NCBI GenBank assembly: GCA_017614155.1
Contig: JAGACK010000052.1
Location: forward strand, 1-64,000
DNA from: Lachnospiraceae bacterium
GTDB lineage: Bacteria > Bacillota > Clostridia > Lachnospirales > Lachnospiraceae
Length of the DNA stretch: 64,000 nt
Reading direction: 5' to 3'
The notes beneath the pieces are model-generated. The model saw nothing but the letters and a program-made list of their open reading frames with translations, searched no databases and had not been told where the DNA came from. Of the stretch, positions 44,952-54,482 are shown one piece after another. A program made the position numbers and the translations under genes. Numbering within the stretch: position 1 is the stretch's first letter; each line of letters opens with the position of its first letter.

Positions 44952-46534
44952 TTTCCCATCCTTTCTTTTAATTTGATAAATTCCCTGTCGGTTTCGATCC
45001 CTCTGACCAAAAGAGCCTCACGATAAGCTTCATCCGTCATTTCCTTCGGAGCATTCTTTGAAAGCAGCAGGCGCAGATGGCCGGTATAGATATCCCTGTT
45101 TACAAGCGGAAATCTTTCCTTGCACTCCCTGTAGCATTCGTCCGCCTTTTTGAACATAGACAGTTCCTCGTAAAACCTCGCATTGTTCAGATACCTTCTC
45201 GTCAGGAATTCCGGATCTTCTCCCGTCTCATCCATGCCGATAAGCTCATCGTTGCAGGCTATGGCTGACAGGAACCACTTCTTTTTTTCTCCTGTCCTGC
45301 CCAGTTCCCTGCAGACCGCCTCAAGCATCAGCAGCCTGCTCTGCCCTGACTGCTCATCAAAGGGTCCCGGATCCTCAAGGATCCTGTACGCTTTTTTCAG
45401 CCTTTCCTTATCACCGTCGGCAAAGGACAGATATATGCCTGCAATCCGAAGGTCATTCTTTGCCTTTCTGGCTTCATCCGTCCTTTGCACTTCATCCTCG
45501 TTGAATTCCTCAAACTCCGCGACGACATCAAACATATCTTCCCTTTTGCCGGCGGGATTGAGCAGGACATCACAAAGCCTTATATAATAAGAGCTTTCAG
45601 GGATCCTCTCTTCATCCACCTTTTCAAAATAGGAACGCGCCGCGGGATAGTCTTTGAGTTCATAAAAGCACATCAGGGCATTATCGTAGTTTGTATTGAT
45701 CCTTTCACTTTCATTGAGCTCTTCTATCTGCCTGACTGAATCCCTGGCATTGATACCGCTCCTGTACACACCGGCTGCGGCAAGTATTATCACAATCGTA
45801 AGAATAAGGGCGTATTTGTAGATATCCCTTGATATGATGAGCGCCCGTCTTACGCTGTCGGCATTCCTGTATCGCTTTGAAGGCTCATTGCGGACGCATT
45901 TTTTTATTATGCGCTTCAGAAACAGTGTCGCATCGCTTCCCGACATGTCCGAAAGAACTTTTCCGAGGGAATAGATATCGCTTCTTTTGTCGGATATTCC
46001 CTCATACTGTTCAGGCGCGGCATATCTTTTCGTCCCGAATGCGAATTCGTCCTTTTCCCCGTCGAGTTTTTTTGCCGTCCCGAAATCTATGAGGACTGCA
46101 TCGCCCGAGGGTCTTATTATGATATTTGAGGGTTTGAGGTCCCGGTAGATGACCGGGGGATTCATTGAATGCAGATAAATAAGAGCTGATGTGATCTCAA
46201 GCGACCACCTGTAGAATTTTCTTGGCGGGATCTTTTTTGCTGCCGCGAGGATTTCCTTTAAGGTCTTTCCTTCGATGTAGTCCATGACCATGTAGGTCTT
46301 TTTGTTCTCATCAAAGATATCCGTGATCCTCGGCAGGTTCGGGTGCGAGACCTTCCGAAGGACGCTGACCTCGGATCTTCTGGTATAATCCGCAAATTCA
46401 CCGGAATCTCCAAGTTCCTTTATGGCCCATAGTTTTCCGAGTCTTTCATCGCGCGCCAGATACACGCTTCCCATCCCGCCCGTACCAAGCTTTCTGATAA
46501 CCCGGTACCGGTTTGCGAGTACGATCTTCACCAC
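44948..46534 (-). CDS. Transmembrane Ser/Thr protein kinase
   Basis: A 528-residue receptor-like kinase. The kinase domain (1-230) is complete: GTGGMGSVYLARD loop at 17-29, Lys39 in WAIKE, YRDLKPSNI with Asp132, IDFGTAKK with Asp150, APEQYEG and SDIYSLGKVL. A membrane helix at about 237-256 (YALILTIVIILAAAGVYRSG) is followed by a helical TPR-like region rather than PASTA repeats, so it does not look like PrkC. The start is a GTG at 46534 or 46531 with GGAGG. It precedes the Ig-like protein gene, its likely partner or substrate. Confidence 0.88.
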   Translation of the reverse strand: MVKIVLANRYRVIRKLGTGGMGSVYLARDERLGKLWAIKELGDSGEFADYTRRSEVSVLRKVSHPNLPRITDIFDENKKTYMVMDYIEGKTLKEILAAAKKIPPRKFYRWSLEITSALIYLHSMNPPVIYRDLKPSNIIIRPSGDAVLIDFGTAKKLDGEKDEFAFGTKRYAAPEQYEGISDKRSDIYSLGKVLSDMSGSDATLFLKRIIKKCVRNEPSKRYRNADSVRRALIISRDIYKYALILTIVIILAAAGVYRSGINARDSVRQIEELNESERINTNYDNALMCFYELKDYPAARSYFEKVDEERIPESSYYIRLCDVLLNPAGKREDMFDVVAEFEEFNEDEVQRTDEARKAKNDLRIAGIYLSFADGDKERLKKAYRILEDPGPFDEQSGQSRLLMLEAVCRELGRTGEKKKWFLSAIACNDELIGMDETGEDPEFLTRRYLNNARFYEELSMFKKADECYRECKERFPLVNRDIYTGHLRLLLSKNAPKEMTDEAYREALLVRGIETDREFIKLKERMGK

Positions 46535-46663
46535 CTCCGTTCCTTGTCATATTTATTATCTTTTTGTCTGAGGGATCCGATACGGCGAATGCCGCATACA
46601 TTAGAGTGTACATAAACATAGCACATACTCTGCGCCATGTCAATATCATTTTGTCAGAATAAA

Positions 46664-47704
46664 CTACTTCACAATTTTGGCGATGTCATTTATCATCACA
46701 AAGACCATGAGGACCATCAGGAAGGACATGCCTATGAGGTTTATGACTCCCTCCACCTTTGCGGAAGGTTTCTTTTTTGTGACAGCCTCGATGAGAAAGA
46801 ACAGGAGCCTGCCGCCGTCAAGCGCAGGAAATGGAAGCAGGTTCATGACGCCGAGATTTGCCGTCAGGAGTGTTGAAAGGCTCAGGAGATTCAGGCACAC
46901 ATAATAAAACCCTTCATGCCTCGACTCGTCATAGACATCTCCCACGACCTTTGCAACGCCCACGGGACCTGAAAGATCATCCATTTTGAATTTGCCTGTG
47001 ATGAGCATGAAAACGCTTTTTACGGACGCCTCAAGCCAGTATCTGACCTCTATCGCGCTGTATCTGATGACTGAAAGCGGGCTGCCCTTCACATATTCCG
47101 CAGGCCCTCTGAATCCGAAGAGATATCGGTCATCCTCTGCACTGTATTTCGGAGTGATGACTGTCTCATACAGCTTTCCGCCGCGCCTGTAGGTGACCTT
47201 TGCGCTCTTTCCCGAATTGAACATCGTCCAAAGCGTGATGTCGCGGTAGATCTCTATTCTTTTATTATCTATCCGTACTATCTCGTCTCCTGCCGCAAGT
47301 CCTGCTTCCTCGGCCGGGTAGCCCTCGATAACGCTGTAGAGTACAGGTGTATCATAGCCCGATGCCGAAATGACTATGACCGAGAAAAAAAAGGCCAGGA
47401 CAAAATTCATCAAAGGGCCCGCCGCCACTGTCGCGATCCTTGCCCAGACCGAAGCATTCCTGAAGGATGATGGACTGCTCTCATCCCCGTCATCGCCTTC
47501 AAATATGCATACTCCGCCAAAAGGCAGAGCCTTGATGGAATATTTTGTCCCGTTCTTCTTAAATCCTACAATAGTAGGACCTAAACCTATGGCAAATTCC
47601 CTTACGCCTATCCCGTTGGCTTTTCCTATGATGCAGTGCCCGCCTTCGTGGACGATCACTATCACTGAAAATATAATAAAAAAGATCAGCAGTTTTATTA
47701 TCAT
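46664..47704 (-). CDS. rseP: Site-2 intramembrane metalloprotease RseP
   Basis: A 346-residue M50 protease. VIVHEGGHCIIGKANGIGVR is the zinc HExxH site, a central PDZ domain includes GYPAEEAGLAAGDEIVRIDN, and NLLPFPALDGGRLLFFL is the third zinc-ligand region LDGG. It releases membrane-bound regulators after site-1 cleavage. It overlaps dxr by ATGA, in the usual order. RsgI in this window could be a substrate, but that is inference. Confidence 0.94.
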   Translation of the reverse strand: MIIKLLIFFIIFSVIVIVHEGGHCIIGKANGIGVREFAIGLGPTIVGFKKNGTKYSIKALPFGGVCIFEGDDGDESSPSSFRNASVWARIATVAAGPLMNFVLAFFFSVIVISASGYDTPVLYSVIEGYPAEEAGLAAGDEIVRIDNKRIEIYRDITLWTMFNSGKSAKVTYRRGGKLYETVITPKYSAEDDRYLFGFRGPAEYVKGSPLSVIRYSAIEVRYWLEASVKSVFMLITGKFKMDDLSGPVGVAKVVGDVYDESRHEGFYYVCLNLLSLSTLLTANLGVMNLLPFPALDGGRLLFFLIEAVTKKKPSAKVEGVINLIGMSFLMVLMVFVMINDIAKIVK

Positions 47705-48849
47705 GACAGTTTACCTTTTACAAATCCATAGGCCTCATCTTTTGCCTGCATGATGTCATCGATTCCTGTCCCAGAGGGCAGCTTTATATTTTCCATGGCA
47801 TCTTCTATCAGCTCCGGTATGTCGAGGAACCCTGTCCTGTCCTCTGCAAAAGCCTTTACTGCGGCTTCGTTTGCGGCATTAAAGACAGTCGGCATCAGTC
47901 CGCCTTTTTTTGCGGCCTTCATTGCAAGCGCCAGGCCCTTGAAGGTTTCGGTATCCGGCCTGAAGAAGGTCATTTCGCGAAGTTCAAAGAGATCGAGTCT
48001 TTTCCCCGGAAGCGGTATGCGGTCCGGCTGTGTCAGCGCATACTGGATGGGCAGATGCATGTCCGGAACTCCAAGCTGGGCGATAACTGCGCCGTCCTTA
48101 AACTGTACCATGGAATGTATGATGCTCTGCGGATGTACCACGACCTCTATATCGTCTATATCTACATTAAAGAGCCAGTGCGCTTCCATGACCTCCAGGC
48201 CCTTGTTTACGAGGGAGGCGGAGTCTATGGTTACCTTCACTCCCATATCCCAGTTCGGGTGCTTTAAGGCATCCTTTAAGGTGATGTTTTTCAGGTCTTC
48301 TCTTTTTTTGCCTAAAAACGGACCGCCTGAAGCCGTAAGCAGGATCTTTTCAAGCTCTCCGTCTTTCCCGGCCCGAAGTGACTGGTATATGGCCGAATGC
48401 TCGCTGTCTACCGGGATGATGCGTACATTTTTCTGTTTTGCAAGGTCCATGATGATGTGCCCGGCGCAGACTAAAGTCTCCTTGTTTGCCAGGGCTATGT
48501 CACAGCCTGCGTTTATCGCCTCTATCGTAGGTTCGATGCCGATCATGCCGACCATGGCGCCGACCACGATATCCGTTTCGGGAAGATGCACGGCTTCTTT
48601 GAGTCCTTCCATGCCGGAAAGCACGCGGCACGGAGTATCCTTTACGCTCTCCTTTAACGCCGCTGCCGCCTCCTCATCATAGAGGACTGCCGTTTCAGGC
48701 TTAAACTCCCTGATCTGTTCTTCGATCCTTTCTGTGCTTTTGTTTGCGGCCAGGGCGCGGATCGTAAACAGGTCTTTATTATTTCTGACTATGTCAAGCG
48801 TCTGCTCGCCTATCGACCCCGTAGAGCCGAGTATGGTTATGTTTTTCAT
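47701..48849 (-). CDS. dxr: 1-deoxy-D-xylulose 5-phosphate reductoisomerase
   Basis: A 382-residue MEP-pathway enzyme. KNITILGSTGSIGEQTLDIV is the NADPH loop, ANKETLVCAG and PVDSEHSAIYQ hold the metal and substrate ligands, and LTASGGPF is conserved. It converts DXP to MEP. It lies between cdsA and rseP. Confidence 0.96.
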   Translation of the reverse strand: MKNITILGSTGSIGEQTLDIVRNNKDLFTIRALAANKSTERIEEQIREFKPETAVLYDEEAAAALKESVKDTPCRVLSGMEGLKEAVHLPETDIVVGAMVGMIGIEPTIEAINAGCDIALANKETLVCAGHIIMDLAKQKNVRIIPVDSEHSAIYQSLRAGKDGELEKILLTASGGPFLGKKREDLKNITLKDALKHPNWDMGVKVTIDSASLVNKGLEVMEAHWLFNVDIDDIEVVVHPQSIIHSMVQFKDGAVIAQLGVPDMHLPIQYALTQPDRIPLPGKRLDLFELREMTFFRPDTETFKGLALAMKAAKKGGLMPTVFNAANEAAVKAFAEDRTGFLDIPELIEDAMENIKLPSGTGIDDIMQAKDEAYGFVKGKLS

Positions 48850-48889
48850 AATTTTCCTATCTATACTCTTTTTATGAGTGCCTCAGCTG

Positions 48890-48943
48890 ACAAGTTGTTT
48901 TCCAAACGCTCCGATCTCGCTAAGCTCAGCGTTCGGCACTTGT
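48890..48943. repeat. Palindrome between cdsA and dxr
   Basis: ACAAGT.CC.AACGCT and AGCGTT.GG....ACTTGT form the arms of a 54-nt imperfect hairpin in the 104-bp gap. No U-tract follows on the minus strand. It differs in sequence from the 110-bp element but has the same style of nested arms. The gap holds no gene. Confidence 0.5.
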
Positions 48944-48953
48944 TCAAATTCTC

Positions 48954-49763
48954 TTACTTAAGCAGCAGTCTGGAGAGGATGTATGTCACGGCGGATGTTA
49001 TTATGACCGAATCAAATCTGTCGAGGACCCCGCCGTGCCCGGGTATCAGCTTCCCGTAATCCTTGATATTGTGGCTTCTCTTGAGCGCCGAGGCAGTCAG
49101 GTCGCCAAACTGGGATATCACTGCGCCGACCGCACTTATTATCATGACGCTCACGCCTCCCATGCCGGTATAGCTGCCGTAGAGATATCCGACCGCAGAC
49201 GCGCCGATCACGCCTCCGATGGCGCCCTCAACGGATTTCTTGGGGCTTAAGGCCGGGACCAGCTTGTGCTTTCCGATGAGCACGCCCACGATATAGGCGC
49301 AGGTGTCACAGATCCAGGAGCTTATGAATATGATCCACACTATCATGCCGCCCTGCACTCCGACTCTGATCAGATATACAAACGACAGCGTGACACATAC
49401 ATAGATCACTCCGAAATATGCCCTGATGAACTCGTCGCTGTCATATTCAGGAAATCTGATCACGAAAACGAACATGAGCAGGATCAGTATCCCGATGACT
49501 GTGTAGAACAGATGCGATTCGTTCCCCGAAAGAAGCATCACAACATAATAAAAAAGACAGCCGGTGTAACCTACGATCTCGGTTGCTGTCACCTTGCGGT
49601 CTGCTTTTTCTTTTTTTCTCACAGCCCTGTAAAATTCATAGAGCCCGACTTCGGACAGAAATAAAAGAAGCGTCCAAAGCCAGACGCCTCCGTAAAACAG
49701 CGCCAGACCAAGTACTGCTACCAATACTGCAGCGCTGCATACCCTTGTCCTAAACCCCGCCAT
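48954..49763 (-). CDS. cdsA: Phosphatidate cytidylyltransferase
   Basis: A 269-residue membrane protein from MAGFRTRVCSAAVLVAVLGL (ATG at 49763, AAAGGA upstream); longer readings run into uppS and add an unlikely Arg-rich N-terminus. At least seven membrane segments are seen, with the family signature ALSPKKSVEGAIGGVIGASA and PGHGGVLDRFDSVIITSAVT. It makes CDP-diacylglycerol. Overlaps the uppS end by 14 bases. Confidence 0.93.
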   Translation of the reverse strand: MAGFRTRVCSAAVLVAVLGLALFYGGVWLWTLLLFLSEVGLYEFYRAVRKKEKADRKVTATEIVGYTGCLFYYVVMLLSGNESHLFYTVIGILILLMFVFVIRFPEYDSDEFIRAYFGVIYVCVTLSFVYLIRVGVQGGMIVWIIFISSWICDTCAYIVGVLIGKHKLVPALSPKKSVEGAIGGVIGASAVGYLYGSYTGMGGVSVMIISAVGAVISQFGDLTASALKRSHNIKDYGKLIPGHGGVLDRFDSVIITSAVTYILSRLLLK

Positions 49764-50445
49764 ATCGTCTGTTCCTTTCGCTGTATGACTCGATCGCCCT
49801 GCAAAGCTCCTCCCGGTCAAAGGCGGGCCAGTGAACATCCGTGAAATAGAATTCCGAATACGCACACTGCCAGAGCAGGAAGTTTGACAGCCTTTCCTCT
49901 CCGGAAGTCCTGATCAGAAGATCCGGATCCGGTATCCCCCGCGTATCAAGATACGAACCTATGAGTTCTTCAGTGATATCGCCGCTTATCACACCGTTTT
50001 CGCGGTCTTTTACTATCCTGTTCACCGCGCGCGTGATCTCATCCCTTGAGCCGTAGTTTAGGGCTATCTGGAAATACAGACCGTCATGATCCTTTGTATG
50101 TTCTTCAAGACGGAGTATGGTACTTTGCATGTCCTCTTCGAGCCTTGAGATATCACCCAGGACCCTGACACACATATTGTTGTCGTCAGCCAGTTTGAAA
50201 CAGGTTCGCAGATAGCTGCGCAGCAGCTTCATGATGGCCCCGACTTCATCTTCGGACCTTTTCCAGTTCTCCGTTGAAAAGGCATATACCGTCAGGTATT
50301 TCACTCCCATATCATGGCACGCGCGGCATATATTCTCGACATTTTTTGCCCCCACGGTATGTCCGTAGTTCCTGGGCATTCCCTTTGACCTGGCCCATCT
50401 GCCGTTGCCGTCAAGGATTATGGCTATATGCTCCGGTACATTCAT
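49750..50445 (-). CDS. uppS: Undecaprenyl diphosphate synthase
   Basis: A 231-residue cis-prenyltransferase. HIAIILDGNGRWARSKGMPR gives the catalytic Asp and Asn-Gly-Arg-Trp, and DLLIRTSGEERLSNFLLWQC, AYSEFYFTDVHWPAFDR are the substrate-binding blocks. It produces the C55 carrier for wall synthesis. Its ATG overlaps the frr stop (TGATG). Confidence 0.96.
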   Translation of the reverse strand: MNVPEHIAIILDGNGRWARSKGMPRNYGHTVGAKNVENICRACHDMGVKYLTVYAFSTENWKRSEDEVGAIMKLLRSYLRTCFKLADDNNMCVRVLGDISRLEEDMQSTILRLEEHTKDHDGLYFQIALNYGSRDEITRAVNRIVKDRENGVISGDITEELIGSYLDTRGIPDPDLLIRTSGEERLSNFLLWQCAYSEFYFTDVHWPAFDREELCRAIESYSERNRRYGGV

Positions 50446-50996
50446 CAGATCGTGACTATTTCCTTTTCCTTTGTGGCTGCCATATCATCCACTTTTTTCA
50501 CATATTTATCGGTCAGCTTTTGCAGCTCATCCTGCAGATCCTTTATCTCATCCTCGGATATCTCGGTCTTTGAAAGCTTTTTGAACGCGTCATTTCCGTC
50601 GCGCCTGATATTTCTGATGGCGACCTTGCATTCCTCGCCCTTCTTCTTTACTTCCTTGCAGAGTTCCTTCCTGCGCTCTTCCGTAAGTTCGGGAAATACC
50701 AGCCTGATGGTATTTCCGTCATTTCCGGGATTGATGCCTATGTCGGAAGTCTCGATCGCTCTGATTATCTCCTTGAGCATGGTCTTTTCCCACGGAGTGA
50801 TGGTGATGACCCTTGCTTCGGGCACTGCCACATTTCCCACCTGCTGTATCGGGGTGGGGGTTCCGTAATAATCAACCCTCAGCTTGTCGAGGATATGGGG
50901 ATTTGCCCTTCCGGCCCTGATCCCTGCATATTCTCCGTCCAGATTGTCAAGGGATTTCTGCATCTTCGTCTCATATACCGCGATTCTGTCGTCCAT
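50445..50996 (-). CDS. frr: Ribosome recycling factor
   Basis: A 183-residue RRF. RAGRANPHILDKLRVDYYGT, PLQQ-like PIQQVGNVAVPEARVITITP and PELTEERRKELCKEVKKKGE are conserved; length is standard. It splits post-termination ribosomes with EF-G. It follows pyrH by 16 bases. Confidence 0.97.
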   Translation of the reverse strand: MDDRIAVYETKMQKSLDNLDGEYAGIRAGRANPHILDKLRVDYYGTPTPIQQVGNVAVPEARVITITPWEKTMLKEIIRAIETSDIGINPGNDGNTIRLVFPELTEERRKELCKEVKKKGEECKVAIRNIRRDGNDAFKKLSKTEISEDEIKDLQDELQKLTDKYVKKVDDMAATKEKEIVTI

Positions 50997-51012
50997 AATA
51001 AAGACCTCCGTT

Positions 51013-51708
51013 CTAAACCGTTATCTTCGTTCCGTTAGACGTGCCGCTCACCGCATTTATTATGCTGTCCTTCTCGTTCAGCCCAAACACCATCATGGGC
51101 ATTTTGTTTTCCATCGCCATGATGGACGCGGTCAGATCCACTACCATCAGCTTCCTGTCTATGACCTCCTTTATGGAAAGAGTGTCATATTTGCGCGCAT
51201 TGGGATTTTCCTTCGGGTCGCTGTCATATACACCGTCGACCGCCTTTGCCAGAAGGATCATGTCGCAATCCGTTTCCACCGCGCGAAGCACCGCGCCCGT
51301 GTCTGTGGAAAAATATGGATGTCCCGTTCCGCCGGCAAAAAAGACGACCATTCCCTTGCCGAAGTATTTCTGCGCGCGGTCCTTCGAGAACAGCTTCGTA
51401 AACGAGCCGCATTCAAACGGTGTCAGGACCGCTGTCTTCATGCCCTGCGACCTGAACACCTCCGATACATAAATGCAGTTCATGACGGTCGCAAGCATGC
51501 CTATCTGGTCGGCCTTGACCCGGTCGATGTTTTCCGAGGTCCTGCCGCGCCAGAAGTTGCCTCCTCCGGTGACTATACCGACTTCATAGCCGTCATCCAG
51601 CATTTTATTTACCTGGACGGCAACGCCTTTTATGAACTCTTCGTCAAAGCCGGTCCCCTTGCCGCCGGCGAGCGCCTCGCCGGAAAGCTTGAGTAGTATT
51701 CGCTTCAT
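51013..51708 (-). CDS. pyrH: UMP kinase
   Basis: A 231-residue kinase. LLKLSGEALAGGKGTGFDEE, IVTGGGNFWRGRT, DQIGMLATVMNCIYVSEVFR and FFAGGTGHPYFSTDTGAVLR are all diagnostic. It phosphorylates UMP to UDP. It heads the pyrH-frr-uppS-cdsA-dxr-rseP block; the bactofilin gene ends 32 bases upstream. Confidence 0.97.
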   Translation of the reverse strand: MKRILLKLSGEALAGGKGTGFDEEFIKGVAVQVNKMLDDGYEVGIVTGGGNFWRGRTSENIDRVKADQIGMLATVMNCIYVSEVFRSQGMKTAVLTPFECGSFTKLFSKDRAQKYFGKGMVVFFAGGTGHPYFSTDTGAVLRAVETDCDMILLAKAVDGVYDSDPKENPNARKYDTLSIKEVIDRKLMVVDLTASIMAMENKMPMMVFGLNEKDSIINAVSGTSNGTKITV

Positions 51709-51740
51709 ATATTTCCTCTACCAAATAATAATAATACGGA

Positions 51741-53564
51741 TCACTTCATCTCTTCAAAGAATGATGTCGGGTTGACTTCCGCATATGTCTGTGAGCAGTG
51801 TCCCTCTACCACGGCACCGTTGTTTATCTGTACCGTCTTTGATTTGATATTGCCCATAACGATCGCTGAAGAGTCGAGGACAACAGGTCCCTGGACATCT
51901 ATGTCGCCCTTTACGGCTCCGGCTATGACTGCGGATTTTGCAATGATGTTTCCGAGTATCACCGACGCCTGTCCAACCTTCACCGACCCGGAACTGATGA
52001 CCTGTCCGGTGATCTTTGCTGAATCGGCAAAGATCTCAGCCGCCTTGGAATCTCCCTTTATCATGCCGGATATCGTAAGCTTGCCTTTGATCGTGATGTT
52101 TCCGGTAACTGATCCGAGCACCTCCAATGAGCCGTCGGATGTGATATTTCCGTCTATCACCATTCCCGATGTGATCACTGCGGATTCATCGGATGCAGGT
52201 GTTCCGTCATCAAATACTATGTTTTCTGTCTCTACTTCACTCATTTCAGGGTTCTCCTCCGTTTTGATTATTTCCTCCATTGCTGCCGCGCTCTGTAGGG
52301 CTTCTGTGACTTCCCCGGGTATTATCTCTGATACCGGCTCGGGTGCAGGCTCTGCAGCTGCCTCGGGTACGATCTCCGGCACAGGCTCGGGCTCGGGTAT
52401 CGGTTCAGGTACCGGCTCGGGTGCAGGCTCTGCGACTGCCTCGGGCATGACCTCCGGCACAGGCTCGGGCTCGGTTATCGGTTCAGGTACCGGCTCGGGT
52501 GCAGGCTCTGCGACTGCCTCGGGTATGACCTCCGGCACAGGCTCAGGCTCGGGTATCGGTTCAGGTACCGGCTCGGGTGCAGGCTCTGCAACTGCCTCGG
52601 GTATGATCTCCGGCACAGGCTCGGGCTCGGGTATCGGTTCAGGTACCGGCTCGGGTGCAGGCTCGGGTGCAGGCTCTGCGACTGCCTCAGGTATGATCTC
52701 CGGCACAGGTTCGGGCTCGGGTATCGGTTCGGGTACCGGCTCGGGTGCAGGCTCTGCGACTGCCTCGGGTATGATCTCCGGCACAGGTTCGGGCTCCGGT
52801 ATCGGTTCAGGTACCGGCTCTGCTGCTGCCTCAGGTATCGGTTCAGGCGCAGGCACATCTATCGGAATATCCGGCATTTCCGGAATGTCCAGCGAAATGT
52901 CCGCCGGGATATCGATCGACATATCTGCAGGGATATCCATAGGAATATCTGCGGGGATGTCCATCGGAATATCTGCGGGGATGTCCATCGGGATGTCTGC
53001 AGGAATATCCGTGGGGATGTCCATCGGGATGTCTGCAGGAATATCCGCAGGGATGTCCATCGGAATATCTGCAGGAATGTCCGTGGGGATGTCCATCGGG
53101 ATATCTGCAGGAATGTCCGTGGGGATGTCCATCGGGATATCTGCAGGGATGTCCGCAGGGATGTCCATCGGGATATCTGCAGGAATGTCTGCAGGGATGT
53201 CCATCGGAATATCTGCAGGAATGTCTGCAGGGATGTCCATCGGGATATCCGGTATCACAGGCTCCGGTACCGGTTCAGGCGCGGGTATCTGCGCTGTTCT
53301 CTCCACGAATTCAGCCGCAGATTTCTGGGCTGAAAGCTCCTCCGGCTTCAAAAAAGGCGTCAGGTCCGCTTCTGTCAGGACAGATCCCTCCTCCTCTACC
53401 GGCGGTCTGTCATCAAAAGAGATGAAACCCATCCCGTCCTCGAAAGCATCCTTATCGGATGTGTTCTTTGCAGGATCCGGACTCCCCGGAACCTTTGCGG
53501 CTGATTCTGAGATCTCATCCACCGCCTGGGACAGATCATCCTTAAAATCCTTGAAAAAACCCAT
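51741..53564 (-). CDS. Bactofilin with highly repetitive Pro-rich linker
   Basis: A 607-residue protein. A short N-terminal segment ([20 protein letters not shown]) is followed by two repeat blocks. Residues about 104-233 repeat the octet PADIPMDI and variants about fifteen times; residues about 238-420 repeat a roughly 26-30-residue unit with [16 protein letters not shown] five or six times. The C-terminus (about 470-600) is a bactofilin domain: [80 protein letters not shown], a right-handed beta helix that polymerises. Typical bactofilins have about 150-250 residues, so the linker is extreme. Repeat number probably varies between strains. Confidence 0.88.
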   Translation of the reverse strand: MGFFKDFKDDLSQAVDEISESAAKVPGSPDPAKNTSDKDAFEDGMGFISFDDRPPVEEEGSVLTEADLTPFLKPEELSAQKSAAEFVERTAQIPAPEPVPEPVIPDIPMDIPADIPADIPMDIPADIPADIPMDIPADIPADIPMDIPTDIPADIPMDIPTDIPADIPMDIPADIPADIPMDIPTDIPADIPMDIPADIPMDIPADIPMDIPADMSIDIPADISLDIPEMPDIPIDVPAPEPIPEAAAEPVPEPIPEPEPVPEIIPEAVAEPAPEPVPEPIPEPEPVPEIIPEAVAEPAPEPAPEPVPEPIPEPEPVPEIIPEAVAEPAPEPVPEPIPEPEPVPEVIPEAVAEPAPEPVPEPITEPEPVPEVMPEAVAEPAPEPVPEPIPEPEPVPEIVPEAAAEPAPEPVSEIIPGEVTEALQSAAAMEEIIKTEENPEMSEVETENIVFDDGTPASDESAVITSGMVIDGNITSDGSLEVLGSVTGNITIKGKLTISGMIKGDSKAAEIFADSAKITGQVISSGSVKVGQASVILGNIIAKSAVIAGAVKGDIDVQGPVVLDSSAIVMGNIKSKTVQINNGAVVEGHCSQTYAEVNPTSFFEEMK

Positions 53565-53609
53565 ATGCCTGTATTTCCTCCTTAAAATGTAGATTTGGTA
53601 TTTACGGTC

Positions 53610-54482
53610 TCATTGTCCTGAAATCTGCTGGACCAAAGGCGTGTTCTCGCTCATGGGCAGTAGCCTGATGTCCATCTTTTGCAGCCCCTCGATCACCTGC
53701 GGCAGCGCCTCCACTGTGGTATTCTTTGCTCCCGTATCATGCAGGAGGATGATCGAGCTGTCGTTATCCCTGACCTTCTCAAGTATGCCCGATACTATCC
53801 TGTCGGCCGGTATGCTCGTGCCCTCCGAATTTCCGGGATAGACATTCCAGTCCTGATACTCATATCCCCTGTCATGCAGGATCCTTATGAAATCGTTCAT
53901 ATCATGCTTTGATACTGTATTTCCGGACCCTCCGGGGAAACGGTATAACCTTGCGTCAACACCTGTTTCATTATAAATTAGGCTGTGTATTTTATCAAGG
54001 TCATCTTCAAAGCTTTTCGCTGACGCATAGAGTGTCCCGTACCGGTGAGAATACGAGTGCATCGCTATCGTATGGCCCTCATCCACTATCCTTTTGTAAA
54101 GATTCCTCAGGTTCTCGTTTCCGTCAACGGTCCCGCACACAAAGAAAGTGGCTTTTACATTGTACTGCTTCAGTATGTCCAGTATCTTTCCTGTATTCAC
54201 GCTCGGCCCGTCGTCAAAGGTCAGATAGGCTTTTTTGACCGAATCATCCGAAAATGAGACAGTAACCTGTCCGGGATCATCCTCGCCGGTGACTATGTAA
54301 TTGTTTGATACGACCGTCTGCTCCACATAACTGTTGAAGGACACCGATTTCAGCCTTTCCTCCAGGTCGTTGAGCCTGACAAAGAGGATCGCCGCAAGGA
54401 TCATCGAGCATGCCGACATCAGAAGGGTCGCTGCTGTAATGATCCGCCCTGCCCGGTCGTTTTTATTATTTTCCTTTTCCAT
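53610..54482 (-). CDS. Polysaccharide deacetylase, membrane-anchored
   Basis: A 290-residue protein with an N-terminal membrane helix (ITAATLLMSACSMILAAILF) and a coiled stretch. The NodB domain has KKAYLTFDDGPSVNTGKILD (catalytic Asp pair), GHTIAMHSYSHRYGTLYASA (HSxxH zinc ligands), RLYRFPGGSGNT and SIILLHDTGAKNTTVEALPQ. It likely deacetylates peptidoglycan or another surface polymer. Its ATG directly follows the stop of the 566-residue-frame gene (TAG then ATG), so both are coupled. Confidence 0.92.
   Translation of the reverse strand: MEKENNKNDRAGRIITAATLLMSACSMILAAILFVRLNDLEERLKSVSFNSYVEQTVVSNNYIVTGEDDPGQVTVSFSDDSVKKAYLTFDDGPSVNTGKILDILKQYNVKATFFVCGTVDGNENLRNLYKRIVDEGHTIAMHSYSHRYGTLYASAKSFEDDLDKIHSLIYNETGVDARLYRFPGGSGNTVSKHDMNDFIRILHDRGYEYQDWNVYPGNSEGTSIPADRIVSGILEKVRDNDSSIILLHDTGAKNTTVEALPQVIEGLQKMDIRLLPMSENTPLVQQISGQ

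Noticed and set aside
52300..53260. Regular repeats that might suggest a CRISPR array
   Set aside because: The repeats are contiguous, in-frame coding units without unique spacers; no cas genes are present in the window.
51772..53592. 606-codon open frame on the plus strand, rich in Gly/Ser/Ile, opposite the bactofilin gene
   Set aside because: It is the complement of the Pro-rich repeat; the real gene has a conserved domain and ribosome binding site, this has neither.
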